From contig JBIIAO010000002.1 in NCBI GenBank assembly GCA_044239865.1, positions 682,001 to 746,000 on the forward strand: a stretch of DNA of 64,000 nt, written 5' to 3'. Positions within the stretch are counted from its first letter, which is position 1, and each line of letters opens with the position of its first letter. Below are positions 17,268-27,400 of the stretch, piece after piece. Source of the stretch: CAIZGX01 sp044239865. Lineage in GTDB: Bacteria > Bacteroidota > Bacteroidia > Flavobacteriales_D > Sanyastnellaceae. The notes under the pieces are model-generated. The model was not told the origin of the DNA. It made no database searches and saw nothing but the letters and a program-made list of their open reading frames with translations. A program made the position numbers and the translations under genes.

Positions 17268-18002
17268 ATGCAGTTAAAGGCAGAAAACATACAGAAGATT
17301 TATGGAAAGCGCACCGTTGTTAAAGACGTTTCGTTTCATGTTGAGCAAGGTGAAATTGTAGGTTTGCTTGGTCCAAATGGAGCGGGAAAAACCACCAGCT
17401 TCTATATGGTTACAGGATTAATTCAACCAAATCAAGGACGAGTTGTATTAGACGATAAAGAGATTACGCATATGCCTATGTTCAAACGAGCGAAATTGGG
17501 CGTAGGTTATTTACCACAAGAGGCTTCGATTTTTCGTTCACTTTCTGTGGAAAATAATATTAAAGCTGTGCTTGAATTGACTGGGCTTTCGAAGAAAGAA
17601 CAGGCTGAAAAATTGGATGCGTTATTGGAGGAATTTGGCCTTACAGAAAGAAGAAAATACATTGGTCATCACTTAAGCGGAGGAGAAAGAAGACGAACAG
17701 AAATTGCTCGTGCATTAGCCACTGACCCAAAATTTATTTTATTAGACGAACCCTTTGCTGGCGTTGACCCTATTGCTGTTGAAGACATTCAACGCATTGT
17801 TTGGAAACTGAAAGAGCGGAACATTGGAATTCTCATTACGGATCATAACGTGCAGGAAACACTTTCAATTACAGACCGCGCTTATTTGTTGTATGATGGA
17901 AATATTTTGAAGTCTGGAAGCGCTGAAGAGTTAGCTTCAGACGAGCAAGTACGACGTGTTTATTTGGGACAAAATTTCGTTTTAAGAGCCCGAAAAGAAT
18001 AA
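17268..18002 (+). CDS. lptB: LPS export ABC transporter ATP-binding protein LptB
   Basis: The 244-residue ABC ATPase has Walker A 'GPNGAGKTT' (35-43), signature 'LSGGERRRTEIARALA' and Walker B 'FILLDEPFAGVDPIAV'. This Walker B-D-loop wording is characteristic of LptB. It drives LptFG to extract lipopolysaccharide from the inner membrane for transport to the cell surface. The C-terminal 'VRRVYLGQNF' tail also fits LptB. A hairpin terminator follows directly. Confidence 0.93.
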   Translation: MQLKAENIQKIYGKRTVVKDVSFHVEQGEIVGLLGPNGAGKTTSFYMVTGLIQPNQGRVVLDDKEITHMPMFKRAKLGVGYLPQEASIFRSLSVENNIKAVLELTGLSKKEQAEKLDALLEEFGLTERRKYIGHHLSGGERRRTEIARALATDPKFILLDEPFAGVDPIAVEDIQRIVWKLKERNIGILITDHNVQETLSITDRAYLLYDGNILKSGSAEELASDEQVRRVYLGQNFVLRARKE

Positions 18003-18040
18003 GCCCCCGAGAATCTCGAGGGCTTCATTATTTTTTATTT
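18002..18040. terminator. Terminator between lptB and sodA
   Basis: The arms AAGCCC (18004 region) and GGGCTT enclose an inner CGAGA/TCTCG pairing, followed on the plus strand by a T-rich tract near 18027-18040. The opposite side is also moderately T-rich, so it may serve both convergent genes. Confidence 0.8.
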
Positions 18041-18047
18041 GGAAGAA

Positions 18048-18647
18048 TTACTTCGCGCTGTTGTAGCGAGCTTCAACCACTTCCCAATTGATAACATTGA
18101 AAAAAGCTTGAATGTAATCTGGACGTCTGTTTTGATAGTTCAAATAGTAAGCGTGCTCCCAAACGTCTAATCCTAAAATTGGAAATCCAGAACAGCCAAC
18201 GTTCGGCATAAGTGGATTGTCTTGATTGGGTGTAGAGCAAACTTCCAGTTTTCCATCTTTCACACACAACCACGCCCATCCTGAACCAAAGCGAGTCATT
18301 GCAGCTTTCACAAACAAATCTTTGAATGCTTCAAATGATCCGAAAGCCTCGTTGATTGCAGCTTCCATTGTAGGAGTAATCTTTCCACCATTTGGTGAAA
18401 GCAATTCCCAAAATAGATTGTGATTGTAGAAACCCCCACCGTTATTTCTTACGGCAGGAATATCGAATCCTTTCACCATTACTTCTTCAATAGAAAGATT
18501 TTCTAAATCGGTTCCTGCAATAGCGTTATTCAGGTTTGTAGTGTAAGCAGCGTGATGCTTACTGTGATGAATTTCCATCGTGCGAGCATCGATATGTGGC
18601 TCAAGAGCATCGTACGAAAAAGGTAGATTTGGTAGTTCGAATGACAT
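18048..18647 (-). CDS. Superoxide dismutase, Mn/Fe family
   Basis: The 199-residue protein has the family ligands: His in 'MEIHHSKHHAAY' (near residue 27), His in 'YNHNLFW', and Asp plus His in 'GLDVWEHAYYLNYQN'. The 'GSGWAWL' and 'QDNPLMP' segments are more typical of manganese-using forms, but metal choice cannot be fixed by sequence alone. It removes superoxide in the cytoplasm. It has its own promoter (18661-18689) and is convergent with lptB across a terminator. Confidence 0.92.
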   Translation of the reverse strand: MSFELPNLPFSYDALEPHIDARTMEIHHSKHHAAYTTNLNNAIAGTDLENLSIEEVMVKGFDIPAVRNNGGGFYNHNLFWELLSPNGGKITPTMEAAINEAFGSFEAFKDLFVKAAMTRFGSGWAWLCVKDGKLEVCSTPNQDNPLMPNVGCSGFPILGLDVWEHAYYLNYQNRRPDYIQAFFNVINWEVVEARYNSAK

Positions 18648-18660
18648 AGTTATTTTTTTG

Positions 18661-18689
18661 CGAAATTAACCTAAAACGAACGCTACAAA
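18661..18689 (-). promoter_or_regulatory. Two-part Bacteroidota promoter for the superoxide dismutase gene
   Basis: On the minus strand a TTTG (18686-18689) is followed after 17 bases by TAATTTCG (18661-18668). This is close to the consensus TTTG / TAnnTTTG spacing of 17-19 bases. The start codon follows about 13 bases later. Confidence 0.6.
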
Positions 18690-18728
18690 AAAATTCTTGG
18701 CAATTGGTTAGAAAGCTTGTTGTGCGCT

Positions 18729-18736
18729 TATCTTTG
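18729..18736 (+). promoter_or_regulatory. -7 promoter box TATCTTTG for the mre-rodA operon
   Basis: This is an exact TAnnTTTG match 48 bases before the mreB ATG at 18785, giving a leader of about 40 bases. It is the only clear promoter seen for the five-gene operon. Confidence 0.55.
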
Positions 18737-18784
18737 TAGCTTATCGAAGCGTTTTCAATTAACCGATTTTAAAGAAGGAAAAGC

Positions 18785-19810
18785 ATGGGACTTTTTAGTT
18801 TCCTAACACAAGAAATTGCCATTGACTTAGGTACGGCAAATACAATCATTATCATGAATGATAAGGTTGTTGTAGATGAACCATCTATCATTGCTCGCGA
18901 CCGAGTTTCAGGTAGAACTGTTGCTGTTGGGCGTTTAGCGCAACAAATGCATGGTAAAACTCACGAGAACATTAAGACGATTCGTCCATTGAAAGACGGT
19001 GTAATTGCCGATTTCCACGCGGCTGAGGATATGATCAAAGGGTTAATCAAAATGATTAACAAAGGCGGAAAAATGTTTCAACCTTCTTTGCGAATGGTAA
19101 TTTGTATTCCATCTGGAATTACTGAGGTTGAAAAGCGTGCGGTAAAAGATTCTGCCGAGCACGCAGGCGCAAAGGAAGTTTATTTGATTCACGAACCCAT
19201 GGCTGCGGCTATTGGTATTGGTGTAGACGTGGAAGAGCCAATGGGTAACATGATTATCGATATTGGGGGTGGTACTTCTGAAATTGCAGTTATCGCATTG
19301 GGTGGAATTGTAACAGACAAAAACATTCGCGTAGCTGGAGATGAACTTACTCAGGACATTGAAGATTACATGCGTCGTCACCACAACATTTTAATTGGAG
19401 AGCGCACAGCGGAGCAAATTAAAATTGAAGTGGGTGCTGCCATTGATGATTTAGAGAATCCTCCGTTGGACTATAGCGTTCGTGGTCGTGATTTAGTTAC
19501 GGGTATTCCGAAAGAGATTATGGTTTCGTACAAAGAGATTGCTCACGCATTGAACAAATCAATTTCGAAAATTGAAGAGGCAATCATGAGTTGTTTGGAA
19601 AACACACCACCCGAGTTGTCTGCAGATATTTTCAAGACAGGTATTTATTTGGCTGGCGGTGGCGCATTGCTCCGCGGATTGGATGTTCGAATTAATCGTA
19701 AAACAAAATTGCCGGTACACGTTGCAGACGACCCTTTGCGCGCAGTGGCTAGAGGTACAGGAATTGCGTTGAAGAACATCAATCGCTTCCAATTCTTAAT
19801 GCGCGAGTAA
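18785..19810 (+). CDS. mreB: Rod shape-determining actin homologue MreB
   Basis: The 341-residue protein starts 'MGLFSFLTQEIAIDLGTANT', with the phosphate-1 motif of the actin/Hsp70 fold. It also carries 'MIIDIGGGTSEIAVIALGG' and 'GIYLAGGGALLRGLD'. MreB filaments organise the elongation machinery under the inner membrane. It is first in the operon mreB-mreC-mreD-mrdA-rodA, a classical elongasome cluster. Confidence 0.96.
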   Translation: MGLFSFLTQEIAIDLGTANTIIIMNDKVVVDEPSIIARDRVSGRTVAVGRLAQQMHGKTHENIKTIRPLKDGVIADFHAAEDMIKGLIKMINKGGKMFQPSLRMVICIPSGITEVEKRAVKDSAEHAGAKEVYLIHEPMAAAIGIGVDVEEPMGNMIIDIGGGTSEIAVIALGGIVTDKNIRVAGDELTQDIEDYMRRHHNILIGERTAEQIKIEVGAAIDDLENPPLDYSVRGRDLVTGIPKEIMVSYKEIAHALNKSISKIEEAIMSCLENTPPELSADIFKTGIYLAGGGALLRGLDVRINRKTKLPVHVADDPLRAVARGTGIALKNINRFQFLMRE

Positions 19811-19830
19811 TTCGTTAAAACGAAAGCAGA

Positions 19831-20670
19831 ATGGGTAATCTTTTAGCACTGTTGCAACGATTTCACGTGCTTTTGTTGTTCCTTGTTCTTCAAGCATTTT
19901 CGCTCGCCGTTTTATTCTCAGAAAACAATTTTCATCGCAAAGAATTTATAAGGCACAGTTCGGATTTTGCTGGATACATCTATGAAAAACGAGATGAGTT
20001 CACAAGTTATCTCAGACTTGCAGAAATAAACGATCAGCTTGCAATTGAGAATGCCTCATTACGAAGTTTACTTCCAAACAATTATTTGCAATCTGACACA
20101 GCGGTCTACAAATCTCAAGGAGCAAGACAACAGTTCACGTACACACCGGCAAGGGTTGTGAATGCCACAGTGAGCAGAAAAAGAAATTATCTCACACTAA
20201 ATAAGGGTTATGCCGAAGGAATAGGCCTGGAGATGGGCGTTATTGCAAACGGAAGTATTGTTGGAATTGTGAGCAGCGTAAGCGAGAATTACTCGATAGT
20301 TATGCCTGTCCTTCACACGAAGTTCCAAGGTTCGGTAAAGATGAAAGGCTCGGGGGATTTTGGAATTTTAGAGTGGCCCGGTGGTGACCCTCTATTCGCC
20401 TTTGTAAAGGAGATTCCAAAGCATGTCTATATCAATGTTGGAGATACGGTGGTTACAACGGGATTCTCAAGTCATTTTCCCGAAGGAATGTTAATCGGAA
20501 ATGTTGATGCTCTTGAAGACAAACCCGAAGAGAACTTTCATCGGATAAAAGTTAAGCTTGCCACAGATTATAGAAAAGTTGCTTGGGTTCAGGTCGTGAA
20601 GAACCTAGAAAAGATGGAGATAGATTCTCTTCAACAACAACAAATTAACGCAGACGGAGGAGAAGAATGA
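19831..20670 (+). CDS. mreC: Rod shape-determining protein MreC
   Basis: The 279-residue protein has an N-terminal membrane helix (about 8-30), a short coiled region with 'LRLAEINDQLAIENASLRSLL', and two beta-barrel domains. The family 'NKGYAEGIGLEMGVI' and 'GDTVVTTGFSSHFPEGMLIG' segments lie in the barrels. It links MreB to PBP2 on the periplasmic side. The last codons overlap the mreD start by four bases (ATGA at 20667-20670). Confidence 0.93.
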   Translation: MGNLLALLQRFHVLLLFLVLQAFSLAVLFSENNFHRKEFIRHSSDFAGYIYEKRDEFTSYLRLAEINDQLAIENASLRSLLPNNYLQSDTAVYKSQGARQQFTYTPARVVNATVSRKRNYLTLNKGYAEGIGLEMGVIANGSIVGIVSSVSENYSIVMPVLHTKFQGSVKMKGSGDFGILEWPGGDPLFAFVKEIPKHVYINVGDTVVTTGFSSHFPEGMLIGNVDALEDKPEENFHRIKVKLATDYRKVAWVQVVKNLEKMEIDSLQQQQINADGGEE

Positions 20671-21173
20671 TGAATTATTTGCGCATATTCTTATTCGTGT
20701 TGCTGCAGGCGTTGGTGGTGAGTAGAATTCAGCTTTTCGACGGGTTGGTTCTTCCATTTATATATATTTTCAGTTTGTTAATGTTTCCATTTGACACGCC
20801 GCGATGGTTGTTGTTATTGGTTGGTTTTTTCACAGGAATATTCATGGATTTGTTCACGGGCCCCCCTGGTTTGCACACGTCGGCATGCTTGCTGCTTGCT
20901 TTTTTACAGCCGGTGGTGCAAAACATGCTTGCTCCACGTGAGGGCTACGACTCTAATCTGAAGCCCACAATTCATAAAATGGGATTGCCCTGGTACACCA
21001 CATATGCGGGTTTACTAACATTGGCGCACCATACGTGGCTAATCTTCTTTGAGTTTTTACGTTGGGACAAATTTTTCTTTCAGTTGTTTCATATTTTGTT
21101 AAGTTCTATTGCAACTTTATTGCTGATGATTTTGGCGCAACTCTTAATTTCGCCAAATAAGAAAAGCAGTTAA
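20667..21173 (+). CDS. mreD: Rod shape-determining membrane protein MreD
   Basis: The 168-residue, very hydrophobic protein has about five membrane helices. The 'GFFTGIFMDLFTGPPGLH' segment is typical of MreD. Assignment rests on hydrophobicity, this motif and the position between mreC and mrdA. The start overlaps mreC; a second ATG directly follows at 20670. Five bases separate its stop from the mrdA start. Confidence 0.9.
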   Translation: MMNYLRIFLFVLLQALVVSRIQLFDGLVLPFIYIFSLLMFPFDTPRWLLLLVGFFTGIFMDLFTGPPGLHTSACLLLAFLQPVVQNMLAPREGYDSNLKPTIHKMGLPWYTTYAGLLTLAHHTWLIFFEFLRWDKFFFQLFHILLSSIATLLLMILAQLLISPNKKSS

Positions 21174-21178
21174 TTACC

Positions 21179-22987
21179 TTGAATAACGACAATCGCCGGT
21201 ACACTTTCTTGTTTATAGTTGGAACCATCTGTGTAATATACATAGTGCGTCTTTTTGCGCTTCAGGTAGCCACGAGCGAATGGAAGAACAGGGGCTCTCG
21301 ACTTACAGAACGCGAGGTAATCGTCTATCCTTCAAGAGGAAATATTTTTGATCGGAACGGAAAGGTTTTAGTAACGAATCAAACTGTTTATGATTTAATG
21401 GTCTTACCCAAAGAGGTTGTGGCGTTTGATACCTTGGAGTTTTGCAAACTTGTGAATCTACCATACGAGGAGCTTAAAGAAATCTTAAAGAAATCTGTAA
21501 CTTATCCCAACGTTAAATACAAACCCTCCCCCGTTATTAAGCAAATGCTTCCTGAGGAGTATGCTCTTTTCGCAGAGCGGTTGTATAAATTTCCAGGCTT
21601 TTTTGTACAGGCCAGAACCTTACGCACATATCCTGAAAGCCTTGGCTCTCTTGTGCTAGGCGATGTAGGAGAGGTGAATAAAGAAATTCTAGAGAAGCAC
21701 CCTGATTACCGAAAGGGAGATTACATTGGCTTGAACGGAATTGAAAAATCATACGAGAAAGAACTTCGTGGAAAGCGCGGGATTAAATACGTTTATCGCG
21801 ATAATTTGGGTGTTGAGCACAGTGTTGAAAATGGCCAACTGGATAGTGCGGCGCAAGAAGGTGTTGATTTGTACTCCACGTTGGATGCCGAATTGCAGAA
21901 GTATGGTGAGAAATTAATGCAAAACAAACGCGGATGTATTGTGGCTATAGAACCTTCAACAGGAGAAATATTAGCGTTGGTTTCTGCACCAACCTTTGAC
22001 CCAAATTTGTTGGTAGGAAGGGCTCGCGGACAAAATTTTGCGGCGCTTGCTAAAGACCCTTTGAAGCCTTTGTTTAACAGAGCCACTCAGGCACAATATA
22101 GACCTGGGTCGATATTCAAATTAGCGCAATCTCTTACCGCATTGCAACTGGGCTCTATTACGAAAGAAACTAGAATTGCTTGTAACAGAAGTATTATTGG
22201 TTGCCACGGACCACACAGTATGGATGATCTGGAGATGGCGATCGTTCACTCGTGCAATCCTTATTTCAGAGGTGTCTTGCAGCGTGTAGTTGAAGCGAAC
22301 AGAGATCCGAATAACAGGGCAAATGACGCGGCAATGGGTCTATCTATTTGGAACGAGCAAATACGAAAACTGGGATTCGGATCCAATCTAGGAAGTGATT
22401 TGCCCGGCATGAAAAAGGGAAATGTCCCAAGTCCTGAATATTACAACAAGAAGTACGGAGTAGGCGGGTGGAATTTTTCTACTATTTATTCTATTGCTAT
22501 TGGCGAAGGAGAGTTACTCATTAACCCCGTTCAAATGTGCAACCTGGCTTGCATTATTGCGAACAGAGGGTTCTACGTCCCACCCCACACCGTAAAACAA
22601 ATTGGAAGAGGCGGCTCTGCACGTACCGAATATGTTACTCGTATTGATGTAGGCGTGAAACCTGATTATTTCGAGACGGTCGTAAACGCTATGGAGAAAG
22701 TGGTTGGACCAGGCGGAACAGCGAACAGTATAAAACTTTCGGATATTGTTATTTGTGGAAAGACTGGTACCGTTCAGAATGAACCACGCGAGGATCACAG
22801 TGTATTTGTTTGTTTTGCTCCAAAAGAAAATCCGAAAATTGCCTTGGCGGTTTATGTTGAATATGCTGGTTTTGGAGGCACTTGGGCGGCACCTATTTCA
22901 AGTCTGATGATAGAGAAATTCTTGAAAGGAGGTACTACCAATACTGCAAGAGAGGAGCAAATGATGAACGCGAAAATTTTAAATTAA
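21179..22987 (+). CDS. mrdA: Penicillin-binding protein 2 (elongation transpeptidase)
   Basis: The 602-residue protein has one N-terminal membrane helix and a PBP dimerisation domain. 'VYPSRGNIFDRNGKVL' lies near residue 52. The transpeptidase domain has the active-site 'RPGSIFKLAQ' (Ser near 311), SCN in 'IVHSCNPYF', and 'CGKTGT' near 526. It cross-links peptidoglycan during lateral growth, working with RodA. The start codon appears to be TTG at 21179, since no ATG or GTG stands at a sensible position. The stop overlaps rodA's start by one base (TAATG). Confidence 0.93.
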   Translation: MNNDNRRYTFLFIVGTICVIYIVRLFALQVATSEWKNRGSRLTEREVIVYPSRGNIFDRNGKVLVTNQTVYDLMVLPKEVVAFDTLEFCKLVNLPYEELKEILKKSVTYPNVKYKPSPVIKQMLPEEYALFAERLYKFPGFFVQARTLRTYPESLGSLVLGDVGEVNKEILEKHPDYRKGDYIGLNGIEKSYEKELRGKRGIKYVYRDNLGVEHSVENGQLDSAAQEGVDLYSTLDAELQKYGEKLMQNKRGCIVAIEPSTGEILALVSAPTFDPNLLVGRARGQNFAALAKDPLKPLFNRATQAQYRPGSIFKLAQSLTALQLGSITKETRIACNRSIIGCHGPHSMDDLEMAIVHSCNPYFRGVLQRVVEANRDPNNRANDAAMGLSIWNEQIRKLGFGSNLGSDLPGMKKGNVPSPEYYNKKYGVGGWNFSTIYSIAIGEGELLINPVQMCNLACIIANRGFYVPPHTVKQIGRGGSARTEYVTRIDVGVKPDYFETVVNAMEKVVGPGGTANSIKLSDIVICGKTGTVQNEPREDHSVFVCFAPKENPKIALAVYVEYAGFGGTWAAPISSLMIEKFLKGGTTNTAREEQMMNAKILN

Positions 22988-24309
22988 TGGTGGCGACGGG
23001 GAAACAGAATCTACAACTTGATTGGGGCACGATTGCGCTCTATGGCACGTTGGTTCTGTTTGGCTGGATGACTATTTACAGCGCGGCATACAACCCCCTT
23101 CTTCCTAGTCCGTTCACCTTTTCCGAAGAGTATGGAAAACAGCTTGTTTGGATTGGCGCGTGTATGTTTTTAATTGTGGTAATTCTTTATCTCGACGCTG
23201 AAGTCTTTAATAAGTTAGCAGTATACATATACCTCTTCTTTGTTCTTTTATTGATGTTGGTATTGGTAATTGGAAAGGAAGTGCATGGGGCAAAGGCGTG
23301 GTTTGGTATTGGTGATTTTGGAATTCAACCGAGTGAATTTTCTAAGATTGGAGTTGGACTCTTTCTATCGAAATTTATTTCCAGCTCTGGATTGCAGTTA
23401 AAAAACTTGCGCATGCGTATTCAAGCGTTTGCGATTATTGGACTTCCAGCCTTTTTAATTTTACTTCAACCCGACGTGGGTTCGTTGTTGACTTTTCTAG
23501 CGTTTATTTTGGTCATGTATCGTGAAGGAATGTCAGGCAATGTGCTTATTGCCGGATTCGCGAGTGTGGTTATTGGAACACTCAGTATTGTTATTGGTGC
23601 AGGGCGAACGACCTATCCTTATTTCGGAGAATTGAGCTCCATTTGGACGTTTATTATTTCACTTTTCGGGATGGCCATATTTGCTTTGATTTTCGTTCGG
23701 AATTTTGTTGTTCCGCGATCGAGAAGAATGCTTTATTCGGTTACCGTTATTTCGTTAATCTTAGCTTCCGGTCTAGCGTTTTCCATTAATTATATTGTGG
23801 ATAATGTTCTTGAAAAGCACCATAAAGAGCGAATTTATGTAATGCTTTCCTTGCCGGTTGAGCGTGAAGATGCTACTTACAATTCGGAGATGGCGAAAAT
23901 TACAGTGGGTTCAGGAGGACTGTTTGGAAGAGGTTTCCACCAAGGGCCAATGACACAGAATAATTATGTTCCAGAACAATGGACCGACTTTATTTTTAGC
24001 GCAGTTGCAGAGGAGTGGGGATTCGTTGGAAGCGTAACGGTCATTGTTATGTTCTTCGCGCTTATTTACCGGCTAGTTGTTTTGGCGGAACGACAACGCT
24101 CTCAATTTTCTAGGGTTTACGGCTATTGCGTGGCGGCCATTCTATTCATGCACCTGCTTATTAATATTGGAATGGTGCTCGGACTAGCTCCAATCATAGG
24201 TATTCCTCTTCCCTTCTTTAGTTACGGGGGCTCTTCGCTCATGGCGTTTACGATTCTACTTTTCATTATGATCCGATTGGACGCGGAGCGACTCAGCATC
24301 TTTAGGTAG
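22987..24309 (+). CDS. rodA: Peptidoglycan glycosyltransferase RodA
   Basis: The 440-residue SEDS-family membrane protein has about ten helices and the conserved 'GKEVHGAKAWFGIG', 'FGIQPSEFSKIG' and 'PLPFFSYGGSSLMAF' segments. RodA polymerises glycan strands with PBP2. I start at ATG 22987, which overlaps the mrdA stop. An in-frame extension to 22882 lies inside mrdA and is unlikely. Directly after the TAG stop comes a short mini-hairpin array (24311-24347). Confidence 0.94.
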   Translation: MVATGKQNLQLDWGTIALYGTLVLFGWMTIYSAAYNPLLPSPFTFSEEYGKQLVWIGACMFLIVVILYLDAEVFNKLAVYIYLFFVLLLMLVLVIGKEVHGAKAWFGIGDFGIQPSEFSKIGVGLFLSKFISSSGLQLKNLRMRIQAFAIIGLPAFLILLQPDVGSLLTFLAFILVMYREGMSGNVLIAGFASVVIGTLSIVIGAGRTTYPYFGELSSIWTFIISLFGMAIFALIFVRNFVVPRSRRMLYSVTVISLILASGLAFSINYIVDNVLEKHHKERIYVMLSLPVEREDATYNSEMAKITVGSGGLFGRGFHQGPMTQNNYVPEQWTDFIFSAVAEEWGFVGSVTVIVMFFALIYRLVVLAERQRSQFSRVYGYCVAAILFMHLLINIGMVLGLAPIIGIPLPFFSYGGSSLMAFTILLFIMIRLDAERLSIFR

Positions 24310-24310
24310 A

Positions 24311-24347
24311 CCACTTCGTGGATGACCCTTCGGGATGACGCTTCGCG
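24311..24347 (+). repeat. Short mini-hairpin array behind rodA (three units, ATGA spacers)
   Basis: Starting one base after the rodA stop are three perfect small inverted repeats with TTC loops. They are CCAC-TTC-GTGG (24311-24321), CCC-TTC-GGG (24326-24334) and CGC-TTC-GCG (24339-24347), each separated by ATGA. Stems differ but all pair. The array belongs to the same family as the one behind folA. Confidence 0.85.
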
Positions 24348-24450
24348 ATATGCCTATATTCAACATTGCATGGTTTGTAAGGTTCGAATGATCGTTCGGT
24401 TCTGCTGTAACCTATTTCATACTTTAGCGTAACATCCAAAATACTCTTGT

Positions 24451-27400
24451 ATGAAATCTTTATATACGCTATTTCTTTCGGCACTCCTTACCCTCTCTTG
24501 CAACTTCGCGTTGGCGAATGATACTTTTTTCATTGAGAATAAAGGGCAGATAAAAAATGAAAAAGGTCAGGTTGATCAGTCAGTTTTGTATTCATACTCG
24601 ACTTCTGAAATGGATGTGTTTGTGCGTAAGAGCGGGCTAACTTATCAGTTCAAACGTTATAACAATGAAGGGGTTTACGCAGAGCGTGTTGATGTTAATT
24701 GGAAAGGATGTTCTGAAACTGCTGTTGCCATTGGATTACAGATGACTGACTATACAGAGAAGTATTTTTTAGACGGAAGCTCGAATTCGACAAGTGCATT
24801 CAAGGAGGTGAGACTTTCGAATGTTTATCCGGGAGTGGATTGGAGAATATTCGTTACTGAAAAGGGAATGAAATACGAATTCATCGCCAAAGATGCCGAA
24901 GCCGCAAAGCAAATTAGTATGTATGTTGAAGGCGCGGAAAAATTGGAAGAACTAGATAATGGAGCGCTTATCGTGAAAGGTGAGTTGGGTGAAGTGAGTG
25001 ACGCTAAACCCGTTTATTTCAATCAAGAAAAAAGTATTGATGGAAATTTCATTGTAAACGGAAATACAATTCAATTCGAAATTCCTTCCAACACCACCGG
25101 AGAAATTATATTGGATCCCACGGTTATCTGGACTTCTTATTACGGTGGAACAGGGCTTGACGATTCACGTGGAATTTTCACAGATGCAAATGGAGATTAT
25201 TATTTAACGGGGGCTACAAATTCCACCACATTAATTTCTTACTTGGGTTATCAAGGTTTATTGGGTGGAAACAACGACGTTTATGTTGTGAAATTCAATA
25301 GCTTGAATCAGCGCTTGTGGGCAACCTATTACGGTAGAACGGGTAGCGATGTCGGGAATGACATTGCTGTTGATGCTTTCGGAGGAATTTACGTTTCGGG
25401 AAGCACGAGTTCTATGTCGGCATTTGCTTCGGCGAGTCAGCAGACTGTATACGGTGGCGGCCCGCGTGATGGATTTGTTTTGAAGTTATTTCCTGACGGA
25501 ACATTGGAATGGTGCTCTTATTACGGCGGCAGTGGCGACGAGCAATTGACTTCATTGTCTGTTGGATTTCAAGGCGAGGTATACTTCATTGGAGAAACGA
25601 GTTCGACTGATTTGATAACACTAGACCCGTTGCAAGGCACCTTTGGCGGCGGAGCGAGCGATTTTTATTTGGGCATGATAGATCCAGGTGGGTTCCTTCT
25701 ACGTTACTCTTATTTTGGAGGCACCGGGGCGGAATTGGCGGGAGATATTGTTGCCACCAACGACTTCAATTTATACTTTACAGGTAGCACAAACTCTTCA
25801 ACAGGTATGGCTTTAGGCGGAGCGCAGAACACTTTTGGTGGAGGCGCTTACGACGGGTTCTTCGCAAAACTAAATAGCGGGAATATTATTGAATGGGCCT
25901 CATACATTGGCGGACCAAGTGAAGATCGCGCTGAAGCTATTCATGTCGCAGGAGATCGTTTGTATGTAGTTGGAAAATCAGGGTCTATAAACGGAATCTC
26001 TACTCCAGGCGCTGCACAAGTGTTCAACGGTGGAGGAAGCTTCGATGGCTTCTTAGCTTCTTATATGATTGATGGGATGGTGAATTGGAAAACCTATTAC
26101 GGCGGTTCTGGAAATGAATCGTTGTGGGGCGTTGCGACCGACGCTGCGGGAAGTGTATTCATTACAGGGAATTCAACATCGTCAAATTTGGGAGACAATG
26201 GCTTTCAAAATACCAATGGCGGATTAAACGATATTGTTTTTGCAGGATATTCTATTGATGGCGCGCGCTATTGGAGTTCTTATTTAGGCGGAAGTGCAGA
26301 CGAGTCTGTGAATGACTTAGTGATTAATTCAAATCAAGAAATGTATTTTGCTGGAAGTTCAGCTTCCTCTAACCTTGCGGTTGGTGGCTACGAAGCCACA
26401 AGCAATGGTGGTGGAGAGGCCTTCTTCGGGAAATTAAAAAATTGCGACTATCCGTATTTAACCGTTCATATTACTGGAGATACAATATTCTGCGACGGCA
26501 AATCCGCCATTTTGTGCGCAGGTGGCGCAGATCATTTCCTGTGGTCTACAGGAGATACAACTGCAGCGATAGAAGTTGACGAGCCAATGGTTGTTTATCT
26601 TATTGGAACAAATGCCTTAGGTTGCGGCACTCGCTCAGACGATTACACCTTTACGGTTTTACCGCAGCCAACGATTACAATTGCGGCAGACGGCCCCCTA
26701 ACGTTTTGCGGCGACGTTTCTGTGAACCTAACAGCAACTGGGGGTTTGAGTTATGAATGGAACAGTGGTCCACTTACAGAAACAATTAATGTTACGGAGT
26801 CGGGTAATTACTCTTGTACGGGCATTAATGAATACGGGTGCGAAGGAAGTAGTAATCAGTTGAGCGTTGAAGTCTTCGATTTGCCGGAAGTTGCCATGGG
26901 CCTCTCCACGGATAGCATTTGTATCTCAGCCGATCCTGTAGGAATTGTAGGACTGCCATTGGGCGGCACTTATGTTGGAGATGGAATAGTTGGAAGCTCA
27001 ATTGACCCAGGTTTGGCTGGCGGTGGAGCGCACCAAGTTTATTACACCTTTACAGATGCGAATGGTTGTTCGAATTCGTCTGACGTGTTCGACTATTTCG
27101 TATTGTTCGAGCCAACAGTTCTTTTCCTTTCGCAAGACACGGTATTGGCTGGAGACCCTCCGGTTGAAATGACAGGAATTCCTTCAGGCGGATATTACAC
27201 CGGGTTCGGGGTGAGTGGAAATTTGTTTTATCCTGAATTAGTAGCCCCAGGATTTTATCAGGTTACCTATAACTATGTAGACGATAATGGCTGCACCAAT
27301 AGAGACACACAGGTTATTTATGTGTGTTGTGTAGGAATAGACGAATCTGCATCGGTAGAACCGAAGTTGTATCCGAATCCGACAGAAGGGGTGTTGAATT

